A stretch of DNA of 64,000 nucleotides from Streptomyces mobaraensis NBRC 13819 = DSM 40847 (GCF_017916255.1 NZ_CP072827.1:2914001-2978000), one strand, 5' to 3'. Shown: positions 1 to 18,841, numbered from the stretch's first letter. Translations and numbers: made by a program. Notes: generated by a model from the letters alone, not told the origin.

Positions 1-21
1 GCCCAGAAGGAGCGACAGACC

Positions 22-1080
22 ATGAACGACTCTCCGGGCCGGAACTCGCCCGGACCCCTACCGCCCGGCCCTCCCGGCCCCCCGCCGCCTCCTGACCGGC
101 AGAACGGCCCGGGCTGGGGCCAACGGCCCTGGGCACCTTTCCCCAACGCGCCACAGCCCGGTGTGGTCCCGCTGCGCCCGCTCGGCTTGGGCGAGATCCT
201 CCAGGGTTCGTTCCGGACCCTGTCCCGGTACTGGCGGACGGTGCTGCCGGTCTCCTTCGGCATCGCCCTGGTCACGCAGGCCGTGACACCGGTGGTGACC
301 GGCCTGTGGCTGAAGGACAGCCCGGCCCTGGACGACGCGCGCGACGACATCAGTGCCCGTGAGGCGCTGGACCTTTTGAAGGACGGCCTCGCGGCCCTGG
401 GACTCACCACGGCGGCCGGCCTGGTCGGGTCGATCCTCGCCTCGTCGATCCTGACGGTCGTGGTCAGCCGCGCCGTTCTCGGACGCCCCGTCAGCGCGGC
501 GGAGGCATGGCGCGACGCCCGCCCTCAACTGGCGCGCATGGCAGGGCTGCTGTGCCTGATCCCGCTGCTGCTCTTCGGTGCACTTGCCGTGGGAACGGCC
601 CCCGGCCTGCTCCTTTTCGCCGCCGGAGCGGAATCCGCCGGCATCGCCCTCGCCCTGGTGGGCTCGCTGGCCGGACTGGTCGCCATGACGTGGCTCTGGA
701 TCCGCTACTCTCTCGCGGCGCCGGCCCTGATGCTGGAAAAGCAGGGCGTGATCGAGTCCATGCGGCGGAGCGCGAAGCTGGTCCGGGGAGTTTGGTGGCG
801 CATTCTCGGAGCGCAGATGGTCACTGTGCTGGTCATATCCGCGATCGCCATGGTCGTGCAGATTCCGGTCAGCGTCATCGAATTGATCGCTACTGGTGAT
901 CTTGATTCCGACACGTCCACCACCTGGCCGGCCCTGATCATTAATGGTGTCGGAGCCGTCATCAGTTCAACGGTCGCCCTGCCGTTTATGGCCGGAGTAA
1001 CAGCGTTGCTTTATACGGACCAGCGGATTCGCCGCGAGTCGCTGGACGTGGAACTCATCCGCGCGACGAACTCCGGCTGA
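22..1080 (+). CDS. Polytopic membrane protein with proline-rich cytosolic N-terminus
   Basis: The product is 352 aa. Its first ~50 residues are dominated by Pro and Gly, followed by a conserved-looking 'RPLGLGEILQGSFRTL' entry and about six hydrophobic segments between residues ~70 and 330. This layout resembles the actinobacterial membrane proteins annotated as glycerophosphodiester phosphodiesterase membrane-domain proteins, which lack the catalytic domain. No catalytic motif is visible, so the function is unknown. The ATG is supported by AAGGAG at 7-12, nine bases upstream. The gene runs toward the rRNA operon and is separated from it by hairpins. Confidence 0.85.
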   Translation: MNDSPGRNSPGPLPPGPPGPPPPPDRQNGPGWGQRPWAPFPNAPQPGVVPLRPLGLGEILQGSFRTLSRYWRTVLPVSFGIALVTQAVTPVVTGLWLKDSPALDDARDDISAREALDLLKDGLAALGLTTAAGLVGSILASSILTVVVSRAVLGRPVSAAEAWRDARPQLARMAGLLCLIPLLLFGALAVGTAPGLLLFAAGAESAGIALALVGSLAGLVAMTWLWIRYSLAAPALMLEKQGVIESMRRSAKLVRGVWWRILGAQMVTVLVISAIAMVVQIPVSVIELIATGDLDSDTSTTWPALIINGVGAVISSTVALPFMAGVTALLYTDQRIRRESLDVELIRATNSG

Positions 1081-1110
1081 CCCACCTCTCTCCACCGCAT
1101 GTCGGCCGCC

Positions 1111-1132
1111 CGGGGGCGCGAAAGCGCCCTCG
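1111..1132 (+). terminator. Hairpin after the membrane protein gene
   Basis: A 9-bp stem (CGGGGGCGC / GCGCCCTCG) closes on a GAAA tetraloop. The one non-Watson-Crick pair is G-U on the plus-strand transcript, which points to termination of the upstream plus-strand gene. There is no clear U-tract, as is common in Streptomyces. Confidence 0.55.
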
Positions 1133-1211
1133 GGGGCAGGGAGGATCCAGGGCAGGGAGGATCCTGAGGGCGGAGGGGATGTGCGGATGGGAAATACAAG
1201 TCGCGTAAACG

Positions 1212-1258
1212 CAAGTAAGCCCTGGCAGGGAGCGATGCTCCCTACCAGGGCTTACTTG
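1212..1258 (-). terminator. rRNA operon terminator
   Basis: A 22-bp stem with a 3-base loop lies 9 bases beyond the 5S 3' end. The single imperfect position becomes a G-U pair on the minus-strand transcript, consistent with termination of the rRNA operon. Confidence 0.85.
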
Positions 1259-1266
1259 TAATTTTA

Positions 1267-1385
1267 GTTCGGCGGCGTCCTACTCTCCCACACGGTCCCC
1301 CATGCAGTACCATCGGCGCTGAAAGGCTTAGCTTCCGGGTTCGGAATGTAACCGGGCGTTTCCCTAACGCTATGACCACCGAAAC
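1267..1385 (-). rRNA. rrf: 5S ribosomal RNA
   Basis: This 119-nt minus-strand segment begins GTTTCGGTGGTCATAGCG and ends GAGTAGGACGCCGCCGAAC, the usual actinobacterial 5S termini, which pair with each other. It is the last gene of the 16S-23S-5S operon. Ends may be off by 1-2 nt. Confidence 0.96.
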
Positions 1386-1439
1386 ACTATGAAACATATC
1401 AACAACCGGCATATTGGTTGTTCGTGGTTTCAGAACCAA

Positions 1440-1456
1440 CACAGTGGACGCGAGCA
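1440..1456 (-). other. 3' arm of the 23S rRNA processing stem
   Basis: These 17 bases just downstream of the 23S 3' end are exactly complementary to 4591-4607, just upstream of the 23S 5' end. Long flanking stems like this are the usual RNase III substrate that excises pre-23S rRNA. The pairing is seen directly; the enzyme is inferred from general knowledge. Confidence 0.8.
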
Positions 1457-1459
1457 ACT

Positions 1460-6386
<4,927 letters not shown>

Positions 6387-6972
6387 TGTTTCCCCGTAAT
6401 CGGGGCGACACCACGAGAGCGGAACGACCAGGCGGAATAAGCCCGGTCGTTCACAGCGTCCTCGCTGTGTTTTTCAAAGGAACCTCATCCAGGACCACAA
6501 GGATCCGTGGACGGGGTTGTTTTATAGTCTGGCGTTGACTTTTGGCACGCTGTTGAGTTCTCAAGGAACGGACGCTTCCTTCGTACTCACCCGAGAGACT
6601 CTCTCAGGCTTTCCTCCGGGCGCTTCCCTTCGGTGTTTCCAACCTTACCAGATCCGTTTTCCGTTCCGTTTCCGGTTCGAATTCCGTTTCCGGCCCCCTG
6701 TTGGAGCGGGGTTTCGCCTTCTCGCTTTCGCTTTCCGGCGATTCCGACTTTATCAGATTTTCAGCGGGCCGATTACACGGCCGATTCGCTTCCTTCTGAG
6801 GAGTCGAGGAGCTTCGCAATCAATGTGAGCGACGCTCACGACTCGAAGCGATGTAGATGCTAACCGTTGACGGCGACCAGGTCCAGTCGTCCCAACCGTT
6901 CGAATCTACCTCCCCCACCCACCCGTGTCAACAGGTCTGTGGGGCAGAAGGAAACCCTACCAGCCCTCCGCC
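6387..6972 (-). promoter_or_regulatory. rRNA operon leader and promoter region
   Basis: There is no protein gene in this 586-bp stretch. Near the 16S it holds small hairpins (6422-6451, 6453-6470) and the leader element TCCTTGAGAACTCAACA (6551-6567). Farther upstream are several -10-like elements typical of multi-promoter Streptomyces rrn operons: TAAGGT at 6642-6647 and GATAAA at 6749-6754. The clearest full promoter is at 6903-6931. Confidence 0.7.
6903..6931 (-). promoter_or_regulatory. Strong vegetative promoter of the rRNA operon
   Basis: The minus strand reads TTGACA (6926-6931), a 17-nt spacer, then TAGATT (6903-6908). This is nearly the full consensus for the principal sigma factor HrdB. 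It is the most upstream promoter seen for the operon and abuts the 3' end of the next minus-strand gene. Confidence 0.75.
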
Positions 6973-7587
6973 TCAGTCGAACACCGACGGTGGGCTCTCC
7001 AGGTCCTCCAGCTCGATGCCCGGAGCCGACAGGACGACGTCGCCGGCCAGGTGGACCGTGTGGCGCTCGCCTGTGTCGAGGGCGCTGACCTGGTACTCGT
7101 CCACGTCCAGGGTCCCGTTGTCAGTGGGGTGTGGTGTCCTGCTGACCAGGGACCACGACTCGTCGACGGTGAGGGGCGCGAGCACGGGGGCGGTGAAGGA
7201 GACCAGGCGGACGCGGGCCGGGGGGCCACCGGGGGTGAGACGGAGCAGCCGGGCGAGGGCCACGTGGAAGGCGGGGGAAACCCCGGTGAAGGCGTGGGCC
7301 CGGACGTTGCCCTCCGTCGCGTGTTCGCCGGAGGGGTCCGTGCGGACCCAGGTCACGCCGTCGAGTGCCGCCGCCCGCACCTGCCAGTCGGCGGACCGGA
7401 GCTGAAGGCGGATGGGCCGGCCCAGCGCGTCGATCGCCAGGTCGACCGAGCCGGCCGGTGCGCCGGACGCGTGTGTGGTCGTGGAGACATAGCGCCAGCC
7501 GGACGGGCCGGTGGCGCACTGGAAGCGTTCCTCACCTAGGGGGGTGTGGTCGTGCGGATCGTGGAGCGAGTAGCGGCCGCGGGGCAT
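6973..7587 (-). CDS. Conserved hypothetical protein next to ahcY
   Basis: The product is 204 aa, soluble, without a signal peptide or membrane segment. It starts MPRGRYSLHDPHDHTPLGEE. The alternating hydrophobic pattern suggests a mostly beta fold; I do not recognise a named family. Reading is open upstream, but the chosen ATG at 7587 has AAGGA about 7 bases before it and follows the ahcY terminator hairpin. It lies downstream of ahcY on the same strand. Its stop is about 40 bp from the rRNA -35 box, so read-through would enter the rRNA promoter region. Confidence 0.75.
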   Translation of the reverse strand: MPRGRYSLHDPHDHTPLGEERFQCATGPSGWRYVSTTTHASGAPAGSVDLAIDALGRPIRLQLRSADWQVRAAALDGVTWVRTDPSGEHATEGNVRAHAFTGVSPAFHVALARLLRLTPGGPPARVRLVSFTAPVLAPLTVDESWSLVSRTPHPTDNGTLDVDEYQVSALDTGERHTVHLAGDVVLSAPGIELEDLESPPSVFD

Positions 7588-7609
7588 GGAGGGTTCCTTG
7601 ACACGAACG

Positions 7610-7644
7610 GGCCAGGCCCCCGCCGCGGGGGCAGGGGCCTGGCC
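7610..7644 (-). terminator. Terminator hairpin after ahcY
   Basis: GGCCAGGCCCC (7610-7620) pairs perfectly with GGGGCCTGGCC (7634-7644), and the loop can form a further G-C pairing. The hairpin sits between ahcY and the downstream hypothetical gene, so it probably limits co-transcription. Confidence 0.6.
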
Positions 7645-7767
7645 GGCCGGCTGGTGGGCCGGCTGCTGACGCTGCTGTGGCTCTCGGCCTCGCGTACGCC
7701 GCGCATACCGCGTGCGGCGCATGCACCGCGAAGGCGGCCGGGAGGGCCGCCGACGCCGAGGGAGCCG

Positions 7768-12898
<5,131 letters not shown>

Positions 12899-13014
12899 AC
12901 GTTCGGGGTGTCCCTTCCGCCACTGGCCCATCACGGATTTCACCGCGACGGTCTTTGCTGTTTCTTTGCCGCCTTCGGCGGGCCATTGTGTCAGCAGGGT
13001 CGGCCGAACCGCCT

Positions 13015-14211
13015 TCAGACGGCGACCGTGGCGCGGAAGAGTGTGCACTCTCCCCGCAGTTCCACGCGCTCCCCCGCCGGGACGAACGCGGACTCGCCCC
13101 GCGCCAGCTCCAGTTCACCGTCGCCCCCCTGGAGGCGGGCGGTGCCGGCGGTGCACAGCAGGATCTGCGGAGCGGGCGCGTCCAGGCGTACGGGCGGCGC
13201 GTCGGCGGCCTGTACGCGCCGGGAGAGGCGGAACTCGTCCACCGGCGCGTCGTACGCCTCCTCCTCGTCCGGCCCGGCCTCCGGCCGGAGCACGGCCGGG
13301 ACGGTGGGGTCGAAGCGGACGACGCGCAGCAGTTCGGGGACGTCGACGTGCTTGGGCGTCAGCCCGCACCGCAGCACGTTGTCGGAGCCGGCCATGATCT
13401 CGACGCCGAACCCGTCCAGGTAGGCGTGCGGTACCCCGGCGTCGAGGTGGAGGGCCTCGCCGGGCTGGAGGCGTACGTGGTTCAGGAGCATGGCGGCGAG
13501 GACGCCCGGGTCGCCGGGGTAGTGGCGGGCGACGAAGGCGTAGGCGGCGCAGTCGTCCCGGTACGGGCCCTCCTCGCCGGCCAGCCGTTCGGCGGCGGCG
13601 GACGCCTGCGCGACGGTCTCCGCGATCGCCGCGCGGTCGGCGGTGAGGACGGCGGTCAGGACCTCGCGGAGCGCGTCGGACGCGGGGTGGGCGTGCAGCA
13701 GGTCGACGTACGGCTTGAGGGCGTCGACGTCCAGGGCCGCGAAGAGGTCCGCCGTCCGCACCGGGTCGCGGAAGCCGCACAGGCCGTCGAACGGCGTGAG
13801 GGCACAGAGGAGTTCGGGCTTGTGGTGCGGGTCCTTGTAGGTGCGGTGGGGCGCGTCGAGGGGGATGCCCCGGGCCTCCTCGGCGGCGAAGCCGGCCTCC
13901 GCGCGGGCGCGGTCGGGGTGCACCTGGAGGGAGAGCGGGGCGGCGGCGGCGAGCAGCTTGAGCAGGAACGGGAGCCGGGGGCCGAAGGCGCGGACGGCCG
14001 GGGCGCCGAGCTCGCGTTCGGGGTCGGCGGCGATGACGTCGGTGAGCGGCCGGGGCCCGTCGCCCCGGTCGACGCGGGAGGGGGCGCCGGGGTGGGCGCC
14101 CATCCAGAGTTCGGCCTGGGGCTCTCCGGTGACCGGGGTGCCGAGCAGGCCGGGGATCGCGGTGGTGGAGCCCCAGGCGTAGGGGCGCACGGTGTTGGCG
14201 AGGCGGTCCAT
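13015..14211 (-). CDS. manA: Mannose-6-phosphate isomerase, class I
   Basis: ManA interconverts fructose-6-phosphate and mannose-6-phosphate, the entry step to GDP-mannose. It is 398 aa and cytosolic with a cupin fold. Visible motifs are the start 'NTVRPYAWGSTTAI', zinc ligands in 'LSLQVHPD' (about residues 95-101), the Glu in 'HHKPELLCAL', and the 'HLDAGVPHAYLDGFGVEIM' signature with the third ligand. It lies downstream of the SIS-domain gene in the manB-Trm112-SIS-manA series, which supplies activated mannose for glycans. Confidence 0.97.
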   Translation of the reverse strand: MDRLANTVRPYAWGSTTAIPGLLGTPVTGEPQAELWMGAHPGAPSRVDRGDGPRPLTDVIAADPERELGAPAVRAFGPRLPFLLKLLAAAAPLSLQVHPDRARAEAGFAAEEARGIPLDAPHRTYKDPHHKPELLCALTPFDGLCGFRDPVRTADLFAALDVDALKPYVDLLHAHPASDALREVLTAVLTADRAAIAETVAQASAAAERLAGEEGPYRDDCAAYAFVARHYPGDPGVLAAMLLNHVRLQPGEALHLDAGVPHAYLDGFGVEIMAGSDNVLRCGLTPKHVDVPELLRVVRFDPTVPAVLRPEAGPDEEEAYDAPVDEFRLSRRVQAADAPPVRLDAPAPQILLCTAGTARLQGGDGELELARGESAFVPAGERVELRGECTLFRATVAV

Positions 14212-14328
14212 GGGAGCGGTTCCTGACGTGTACGGACGGTTCCTGGCGGTTCGGACGGGTCCGGCGCGGCGTAGGGGCGGAGGGCCCGGCGCGCGGGCGG
14301 GCGCCCGCTCCCGGAGCGGGCCGCGGGC

Positions 14329-15498
14329 TTAGGGGGTACCGGCGAGAGCCAGGTAGACGGCGGCGAAGTCGGTGACGGCCAGCAGTTCGGCGGCGGTCTC
14401 CAGGGGGCTCGCCCCCTCGGCGGCCTCCAGCTCGCTGACCGGGGTGTCCCGGTGCAGGGCGAGGTCGCGGGCGCCGGGGACGGCCGAGGTGATGTCGGGG
14501 GCGCGCTCGCGCAGCAGGACGACCCGGGCGTGCAGCGCCTCGGGCTCGTCGACGCGGTCGCGGAAGAAGTCGTCGGGGTCGGCCCCGGCGGCGAAGGAGC
14601 CGGAGAGCAGGGCGCTGTGCGCGGTGAGCGCCTCGGGCAGCTCGGCGGCGAGGGCCGGGCGGCCGGCCAGGGCGGCGAGGACGGTCGCGAAGCGGCGTCC
14701 GGCGGCGGCCGCCAGGTCGCCCTCGGTCCAGATCAGCGGGAGGGTGCCGGCCAGTTCGGCGGCGAGGGTCTTGGCCGGGTTGCCGTAGGTGGCGATGGCC
14801 GGGCCGCAGCGTTCGGCGAGCCGGTCGAGCCGGTCGGCGAGCGCGTCGAGCGCGGACCGCGGTGCCTCGAACAGGCCGATGCGGTCGGCGAGCGCGAGCA
14901 GCGGGGTCAGCAGGGACCAGAGCGTGCCGGGGCCGGTCGGCAGGACGTTCTCGCCGTTCTCGGGGCGCGCGGGGGCGTCGTCGCCGGCCATCGTCGCCTC
15001 GTACGGGGTGCTGGTCAGCGGGATGGTCAGGCCGCGGACCTGGGCGGTGGCGTCGGCGAGCGGGGTGCCGGCCGGGGTGACGCAGACGACGGAGCAGCCG
15101 CGCCGGTACGCCTGTTCCAGCAGCAGGGCGAGGCCCGGCTCGGTGCCGTCGGGACTGACGACGAGGAGCAGGTCGAGGGGGCCGGTCCAGCCGGGGAGCG
15201 TCCAGCGCAGGGCGCCGGGCGCGGAGGCGACGCCGGTGGGGCGGAGCGGGGCGACGGGGCAGCCGCCGCCGGCGAGCGCGCCCAGCAGCTCGGCCGTGGA
15301 GGCGGCGGCCGGGCCGGGGCCCGCGACGAGGACGGCGCGGGGGCGCCCGTCCGGGCGCAGGGCCCCGATGCCCGCCTCGTCGGCGTTGCGGACGGCCGTC
15401 CGGACCCGGGCGCCGGACTCGGCGGCGCCGCGCAGCAGGCCGTGGACGTCGGCGCGGGAGAGGGCGTCGGGGTCATCGAGGAGAGACTCGTCGAACAC
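14329..15498 (-). CDS. SIS-domain protein, phosphoglucose/phosphomannose-isomerase-like
   Basis: This 389-aa cytosolic protein has two SIS-type sugar-phosphate-binding halves and resembles the C-terminal part of bifunctional phosphoglucose/phosphomannose isomerases. The first half has 'AVLVAGPGPAAASTAELLGA' and the hinge 'DLLLVVSPDGTEP'. The GTG at 15498 begins VFDESLLDDPDAL. It sits between a Trm112-like gene and manA, the same place as the uncharacterised Rv3256c family between manA and manB in mycobacteria. A role in mannose or glucose phosphate metabolism is inferred; isomerase activity is not shown by the sequence alone. Confidence 0.85.
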   Translation of the reverse strand: MFDESLLDDPDALSRADVHGLLRGAAESGARVRTAVRNADEAGIGALRPDGRPRAVLVAGPGPAAASTAELLGALAGGGCPVAPLRPTGVASAPGALRWTLPGWTGPLDLLLVVSPDGTEPGLALLLEQAYRRGCSVVCVTPAGTPLADATAQVRGLTIPLTSTPYEATMAGDDAPARPENGENVLPTGPGTLWSLLTPLLALADRIGLFEAPRSALDALADRLDRLAERCGPAIATYGNPAKTLAAELAGTLPLIWTEGDLAAAAGRRFATVLAALAGRPALAAELPEALTAHSALLSGSFAAGADPDDFFRDRVDEPEALHARVVLLRERAPDITSAVPGARDLALHRDTPVSELEAAEGASPLETAAELLAVTDFAAVYLALAGTP

Positions 15499-15553
15499 CG
15501 TTGATCAGCTCCGATCGCCGTGGTGTACGGGGTGCCGGCCGGGGCGGCGCGGC

Positions 15554-15742
15554 TCAGTGGGGGCGTCGGGCCTCGTCCACCAGGAGGACGGGAATGCCGT
15601 CGCGGACGGGGTACGCCAGGGCGCAGCTCTCGCTCTCGCACACCAGCTCGGTGGTCTCGCCGGAGGCATCCGCCTCCTGCCGCAGGGGTGCGTGGCACTC
15701 AGGGCAGGCGAGGATCTCCAGGAGGCCGGCTTCGAGCGGCAT
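15554..15742 (-). CDS. Trm112-family zinc-ribbon-like small protein
   Basis: This 62-aa protein begins '[15 protein letters not shown]' and has a second Cys pair in '[20 protein letters not shown]', the usual Trm112/UPF0434 layout with a '[11 protein letters not shown]' tail. In eukaryotes and archaea Trm112 activates methyltransferases; bacterial members are less clear. It lies 55 bp upstream of the SIS gene and 151 bp downstream of manB, separated from manB by a strong hairpin. Confidence 0.9.
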   Translation of the reverse strand: MPLEAGLLEILACPECHAPLRQEADASGETTELVCESESCALAYPVRDGIPVLLVDEARRPH

Positions 15743-15786
15743 GAGGGTTCCCTTCGGGAGGTGTGCGTCTCTGTGCGGTCAGGGTA

Positions 15787-15819
15787 CCGCCGGACGTCAC
15801 CCGTGGTGACGTCCGGCGG
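15787..15819 (-). terminator. Perfect 15-bp hairpin between manB and the Trm112-like gene
   Basis: CCGCCGGACGTCACC (15787-15801) pairs with GGTGACGTCCGGCGG (15805-15819) across a 3-base loop. It lies 75 bp past the manB stop and 45 bp before the next start. It is probably a terminator or attenuator inside the mannose gene series. Confidence 0.75.
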
Positions 15820-15893
15820 GCGGCCCGGGCCGGCCGCGCGCCCTTCAAACCGTCGAGGGCCTCAGGCGCTCAAGGTCTGAGGCGCTCAGGGCC

Positions 15894-17252
15894 TCAGGCG
15901 CGGACGATGGCGAGGACCTCGTCGCGGACCCGGGCGACCGTCTCCGCGTCGCGCGCCTCGACGTTGAGCCGCAGCAGCGGTTCGGTGTTGGAGGCGCGGA
16001 GGTTGAACCACCAGTCGGCGGCGGTGACCGTGAGGCCGTCCAGCTCGTCGAGCTCGACGCCGTCGCGGTCCGCGTAGGCGGCCCGGACGGCCGCGGCCCG
16101 GCCCGGCTGGTCGGCGACGGTGCTGTTGATCTCGCCGGAGGCGGCGTAGCGGTCGTACTCGCGGACGAGCTCGGAGAGCGGCTTCTCCTGGCCGCCGAGG
16201 GCGGCGAGGACGTGCAGTGCGGCGAGCATGCCGGTGTCGGCGTTCCAGAAGTCGCGGAAGTAGTAGTGGGCGGAGTGCTCGCCGCCGAAGATGGCGCCCG
16301 TGCGGGCCATCTCCTGCTTGATGAACGAGTGTCCGACGCGGGTGCGGACGGGCTTGCCGCCGTGCTCCTTGACGACCTCGGGCACCGACCAGGAGGTGAT
16401 CAGGTTGTGGATGACCGTCCCGCCGGGGTGCTTTCCGAGTTCGCGGGCGGCGACCAGGGCGGTGATCGCGGACGGGGAGACGGGGTCGCCGTTCTCGTCG
16501 ACGACGAAGCAGCGGTCGGCGTCGCCGTCGAAGGCGAGGCCGATATCGGCGCCGGTCTCCCGGACCTTGGCCTGGAGGTCGACCAGGTTCTTGGGGTCGA
16601 GGGGGTTGGCCTCGTGGTTGGGGAACGTCCCGTCGAGCTCGAAGTAGAGGGCGATCAGGTCGATCGGCAGGCCCTCCAGGACGGTGGGGACGGTGTGGCC
16701 GCCCATGCCGTTGCCCGCGTCCACGACGGTCTTCAGCCGCCGGATCCGGCCGAGGTCGACCAGGGAGCGCAGGTGGGCGGCGTAGTCGGCGAGGGTGTCC
16801 CGCTCGGACAGGGTGCCGGGGGTGGCGACGGGCTCGGGGGCGCCGTTCTCCGACCAGTCCTCCACCAGGGCGCGGATCTCGGCGAGGCCGGTGTCCTGGC
16901 CGACGGGGGCGGCGCCGGCGCGGCACATCTTGATGCCGTTGTACTGCGCCGGGTTGTGGCTGGCCGTGAACATAGCGCCGGGCAGGCCGAGATGGCCGCT
17001 GGCGAAGTAGAGCTGGTCGGTCGAGCAGAGCCCGATCTCGGTGACGTCCGCGCCCCGGGCGGCGGCGCCGCGCGCGAAGGCCCGGGCCAGCCCCGGGGAC
17101 GAGGGCCGCATGTCGTGGCCGACGACGATCGCGTCCGCCTCCGTCACCTTGGCGAAGGCAGCGCCGAACAGCTCGGCGAGCGCCTCGTCCCACTGGTCGG
17201 GGACCACACCACGCACGTCGTACGCCTTCACGAGCTGCGACAGATCAGCCAC
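15894..17252 (-). CDS. manB: Phosphomannomutase / phosphoglucomutase
   Basis: The enzyme interconverts mannose-6-phosphate and mannose-1-phosphate (and probably the glucose isomers) through a phosphoserine. It is 452 aa and cytosolic, with four alpha-D-phosphohexomutase domains. The catalytic Ser is in 'TASHNPAQYNGIK' near residue 99, the Mg2+ loop is 'DGDADRC' near residue 242, the sugar loop is 'GGEHSAHYYFRDFWNADTG', and the C-terminal phosphate loop is 'RASNTEPLLRLNVEA'. The GTG start has AGGAGG 7 bases upstream. Its product feeds the NDP-sugar synthase at 30.4 kb. Confidence 0.97.
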   Translation of the reverse strand: MADLSQLVKAYDVRGVVPDQWDEALAELFGAAFAKVTEADAIVVGHDMRPSSPGLARAFARGAAARGADVTEIGLCSTDQLYFASGHLGLPGAMFTASHNPAQYNGIKMCRAGAAPVGQDTGLAEIRALVEDWSENGAPEPVATPGTLSERDTLADYAAHLRSLVDLGRIRRLKTVVDAGNGMGGHTVPTVLEGLPIDLIALYFELDGTFPNHEANPLDPKNLVDLQAKVRETGADIGLAFDGDADRCFVVDENGDPVSPSAITALVAARELGKHPGGTVIHNLITSWSVPEVVKEHGGKPVRTRVGHSFIKQEMARTGAIFGGEHSAHYYFRDFWNADTGMLAALHVLAALGGQEKPLSELVREYDRYAASGEINSTVADQPGRAAAVRAAYADRDGVELDELDGLTVTAADWWFNLRASNTEPLLRLNVEARDAETVARVRDEVLAIVRA

Positions 17253-17598
17253 GTCTCACCCTCCTGGAGTCCGGTACAGGTCCGGTACAGGTACCCAAAC
17301 CTACCCGGACCCACCGCCCGTTCCGGCGCCGGACGGCCGTCGGAGGCGAGAACCGGGGACGAATCCGGGGCGAATCAGGGACGAATCGGGGGGTGGGTCA
17401 GGGTTTGGGCGCCTCGCGACCGCAGATCGGCGCGACGGACGCCGACGCCGGACGGACGCGCTCGACCCGAGTCCGCGAAGCGCCGCGAAATCCCCCGAAC
17501 ACGCCTGAACACGACGCGATGCGGCGGAAAGCGACGAAAGCGCCGGACGGAACGGCCGGAATTCGCCGCCGCGGAACGGGCCTTCGGGTTCCGGCGCG
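17253..17598. other. Intergenic region upstream of manB
   Basis: This 346-bp region contains no gene. An 11-bp perfect tandem repeat (TCCGGTACAGG twice, 17270-17291) sits just upstream of the manB Shine-Dalgarno. A run of imperfect 'GGGACGAATC' repeats lies at about 17352-17390. Nothing else was supported. Confidence 0.6.
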
Positions 17599-18063
17599 TC
17601 AGGAGTCGGGCGAGCGCAGCACCCTGAGGTGGCCCCGGCGGGCGACCTCCATCGGATTGACCTCGCGCGTGCTGGGTCCGACGGGCCCCTTCATCTGGCT
17701 GCCGACGGTTCCGCCGCCGGACCCGCCGCTCGCGGCGCGCTCCTGCGGACGGGCCGCCTCCCGCACGGCGTTGGCCAGCGCTTCGAGATCGTCACTGCTG
17801 GGACGGGCGGGGCCGGTGTCCACGGCGAGCCGGACGACGTCCCACCCGCGGGGGGCCGTCAGCCGCTCGGAGTGCTCGGCGCACAGGTCGTAGCAGTGGG
17901 GTTCGGCGTAGGTGGCGAGCGGGCCGAGGACGGCGGTCGAATCGGCGTAGACGTACGTCAGCGTCGCGACGGCCGGGCGGCCACACGCGGTGCGCGAACA
18001 GCGACGTACAGGGCTCACGAGGTGGGACGGTACCGCACTCTTGAGCGGGCCGCGACGACTCAC
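17599..18063 (-). CDS. DUF3499 family protein
   Basis: This small soluble protein carries 'RRCSRTACGRPAVATLTYVY' and 'HCYDLCAEHSERL', giving C-x4-C and C-x2-C-x-x-H groups that look like a metal site. Both are characteristic of DUF3499; the function is unknown. The start is uncertain: GTG codons at 18108, 18063 and 18018 are all in frame. I favour 18063, which has a GGAGG 12 bases upstream and begins before the conserved core. It lies upstream of manB, as in mycobacteria (Rv3258c), and is divergent from the zincin-like gene. Confidence 0.85.
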   Translation of the reverse strand: MSRRGPLKSAVPSHLVSPVRRCSRTACGRPAVATLTYVYADSTAVLGPLATYAEPHCYDLCAEHSERLTAPRGWDVVRLAVDTGPARPSSDDLEALANAVREAARPQERAASGGSGGGTVGSQMKGPVGPSTREVNPMEVARRGHLRVLRSPDS

Positions 18064-18337
18064 TCCTGGCTCACCCCTCCGTGTCGTGCCGGAGCGCCCG
18101 GTGGACACCGCCCCCGAACCGCCGGGTCGACCTGCGCGGGGAGGGTGTGGAACAGGATGCGCGGCCCTGGAACTTTGTCATCACTCAGCCACCATAGTGT
18201 CATTCGGGATGCGATCGACGGTCTCGCCGTCGGCTTTATCCGATCGCAAGCAACAACGGAACGCTCATCGGGCGACATCCGATGAGATGCGCGGCTACCG
18301 CGCGTACACGGCCGACCGGCGGATACCCTTCGAGGTG

Positions 18338-18841
18338 ATGGACAGCCCCGACAGCCCCGTACCTCCACCGGCCGGCCCGCCCGGTCCGCCCGGGCCCGGT
18401 CCGCTCGGCCGGCGCCCGCGCCACCGCGACCGGCACGGCCGCGGCATGCGCGGTCCGATCGCCCCGCCGCAGGTCCCGCTGTCGGTGAGCCGCGCCGAGG
18501 CGTTCGTCGACCTCGTCCACGACTCGGCGGAGCGGCTGGAGCGCCGCTGGCCGCAACTGGCGTCGGTGGACTTCGTGGTGCGCGAGGTGCCCGTGCCGGG
18601 CGAGGACGGCGAGCCGGGCGAGGCGCTGTTCCTCGACGGCGGCTCGGTCCCGCTCGGCCGGTATGTCGCGGCGCGCGGCGACGAGCCCGACCGGATCGTC
18701 ATCTACCGCCGCCCGGTGGAGATCCGCACCAAGAACCGCGACGACCGCGCGCTGCTGGTGCACGAGGTCGTCGTCGAGCAGGTCGCCGAACTCCTCGGCC
18801 TGGCGCCGGAGTCGGTGGATCCGCGCTACGGGCAGGATTGA
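18338..18841 (+). CDS. Zincin-like metallopeptidase-family protein with an altered HExxH site
   Basis: The 167-aa protein has a Pro-rich then basic N-terminus (residues ~7-35) and the conserved core 'SRAEAFVDLVHDSAERLERR' through 'IVIYRRPVEIRTKNRDDR'. This matches the small metallopeptidase family found next to whiB in actinobacteria (Rv3259-like). The expected zinc motif HExxHxxG is here 'HEVVVEQVAELLG': the first His and Glu remain but the second His is replaced. Proteolytic activity is therefore doubtful. The ATG at 18338 overlaps a GTG one codon upstream, so the start may be 18335. Confidence 0.85.
   Translation: MDSPDSPVPPPAGPPGPPGPGPLGRRPRHRDRHGRGMRGPIAPPQVPLSVSRAEAFVDLVHDSAERLERRWPQLASVDFVVREVPVPGEDGEPGEALFLDGGSVPLGRYVAARGDEPDRIVIYRRPVEIRTKNRDDRALLVHEVVVEQVAELLGLAPESVDPRYGQD

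Noticed and set aside
6885..6930. tRNA-like segment (CCGTTCGAATCTACC)
   Set aside because: The T-loop-like TTCGAAT has no matching T stem and no acceptor stem; the segment contains the -10 of the rRNA promoter instead.
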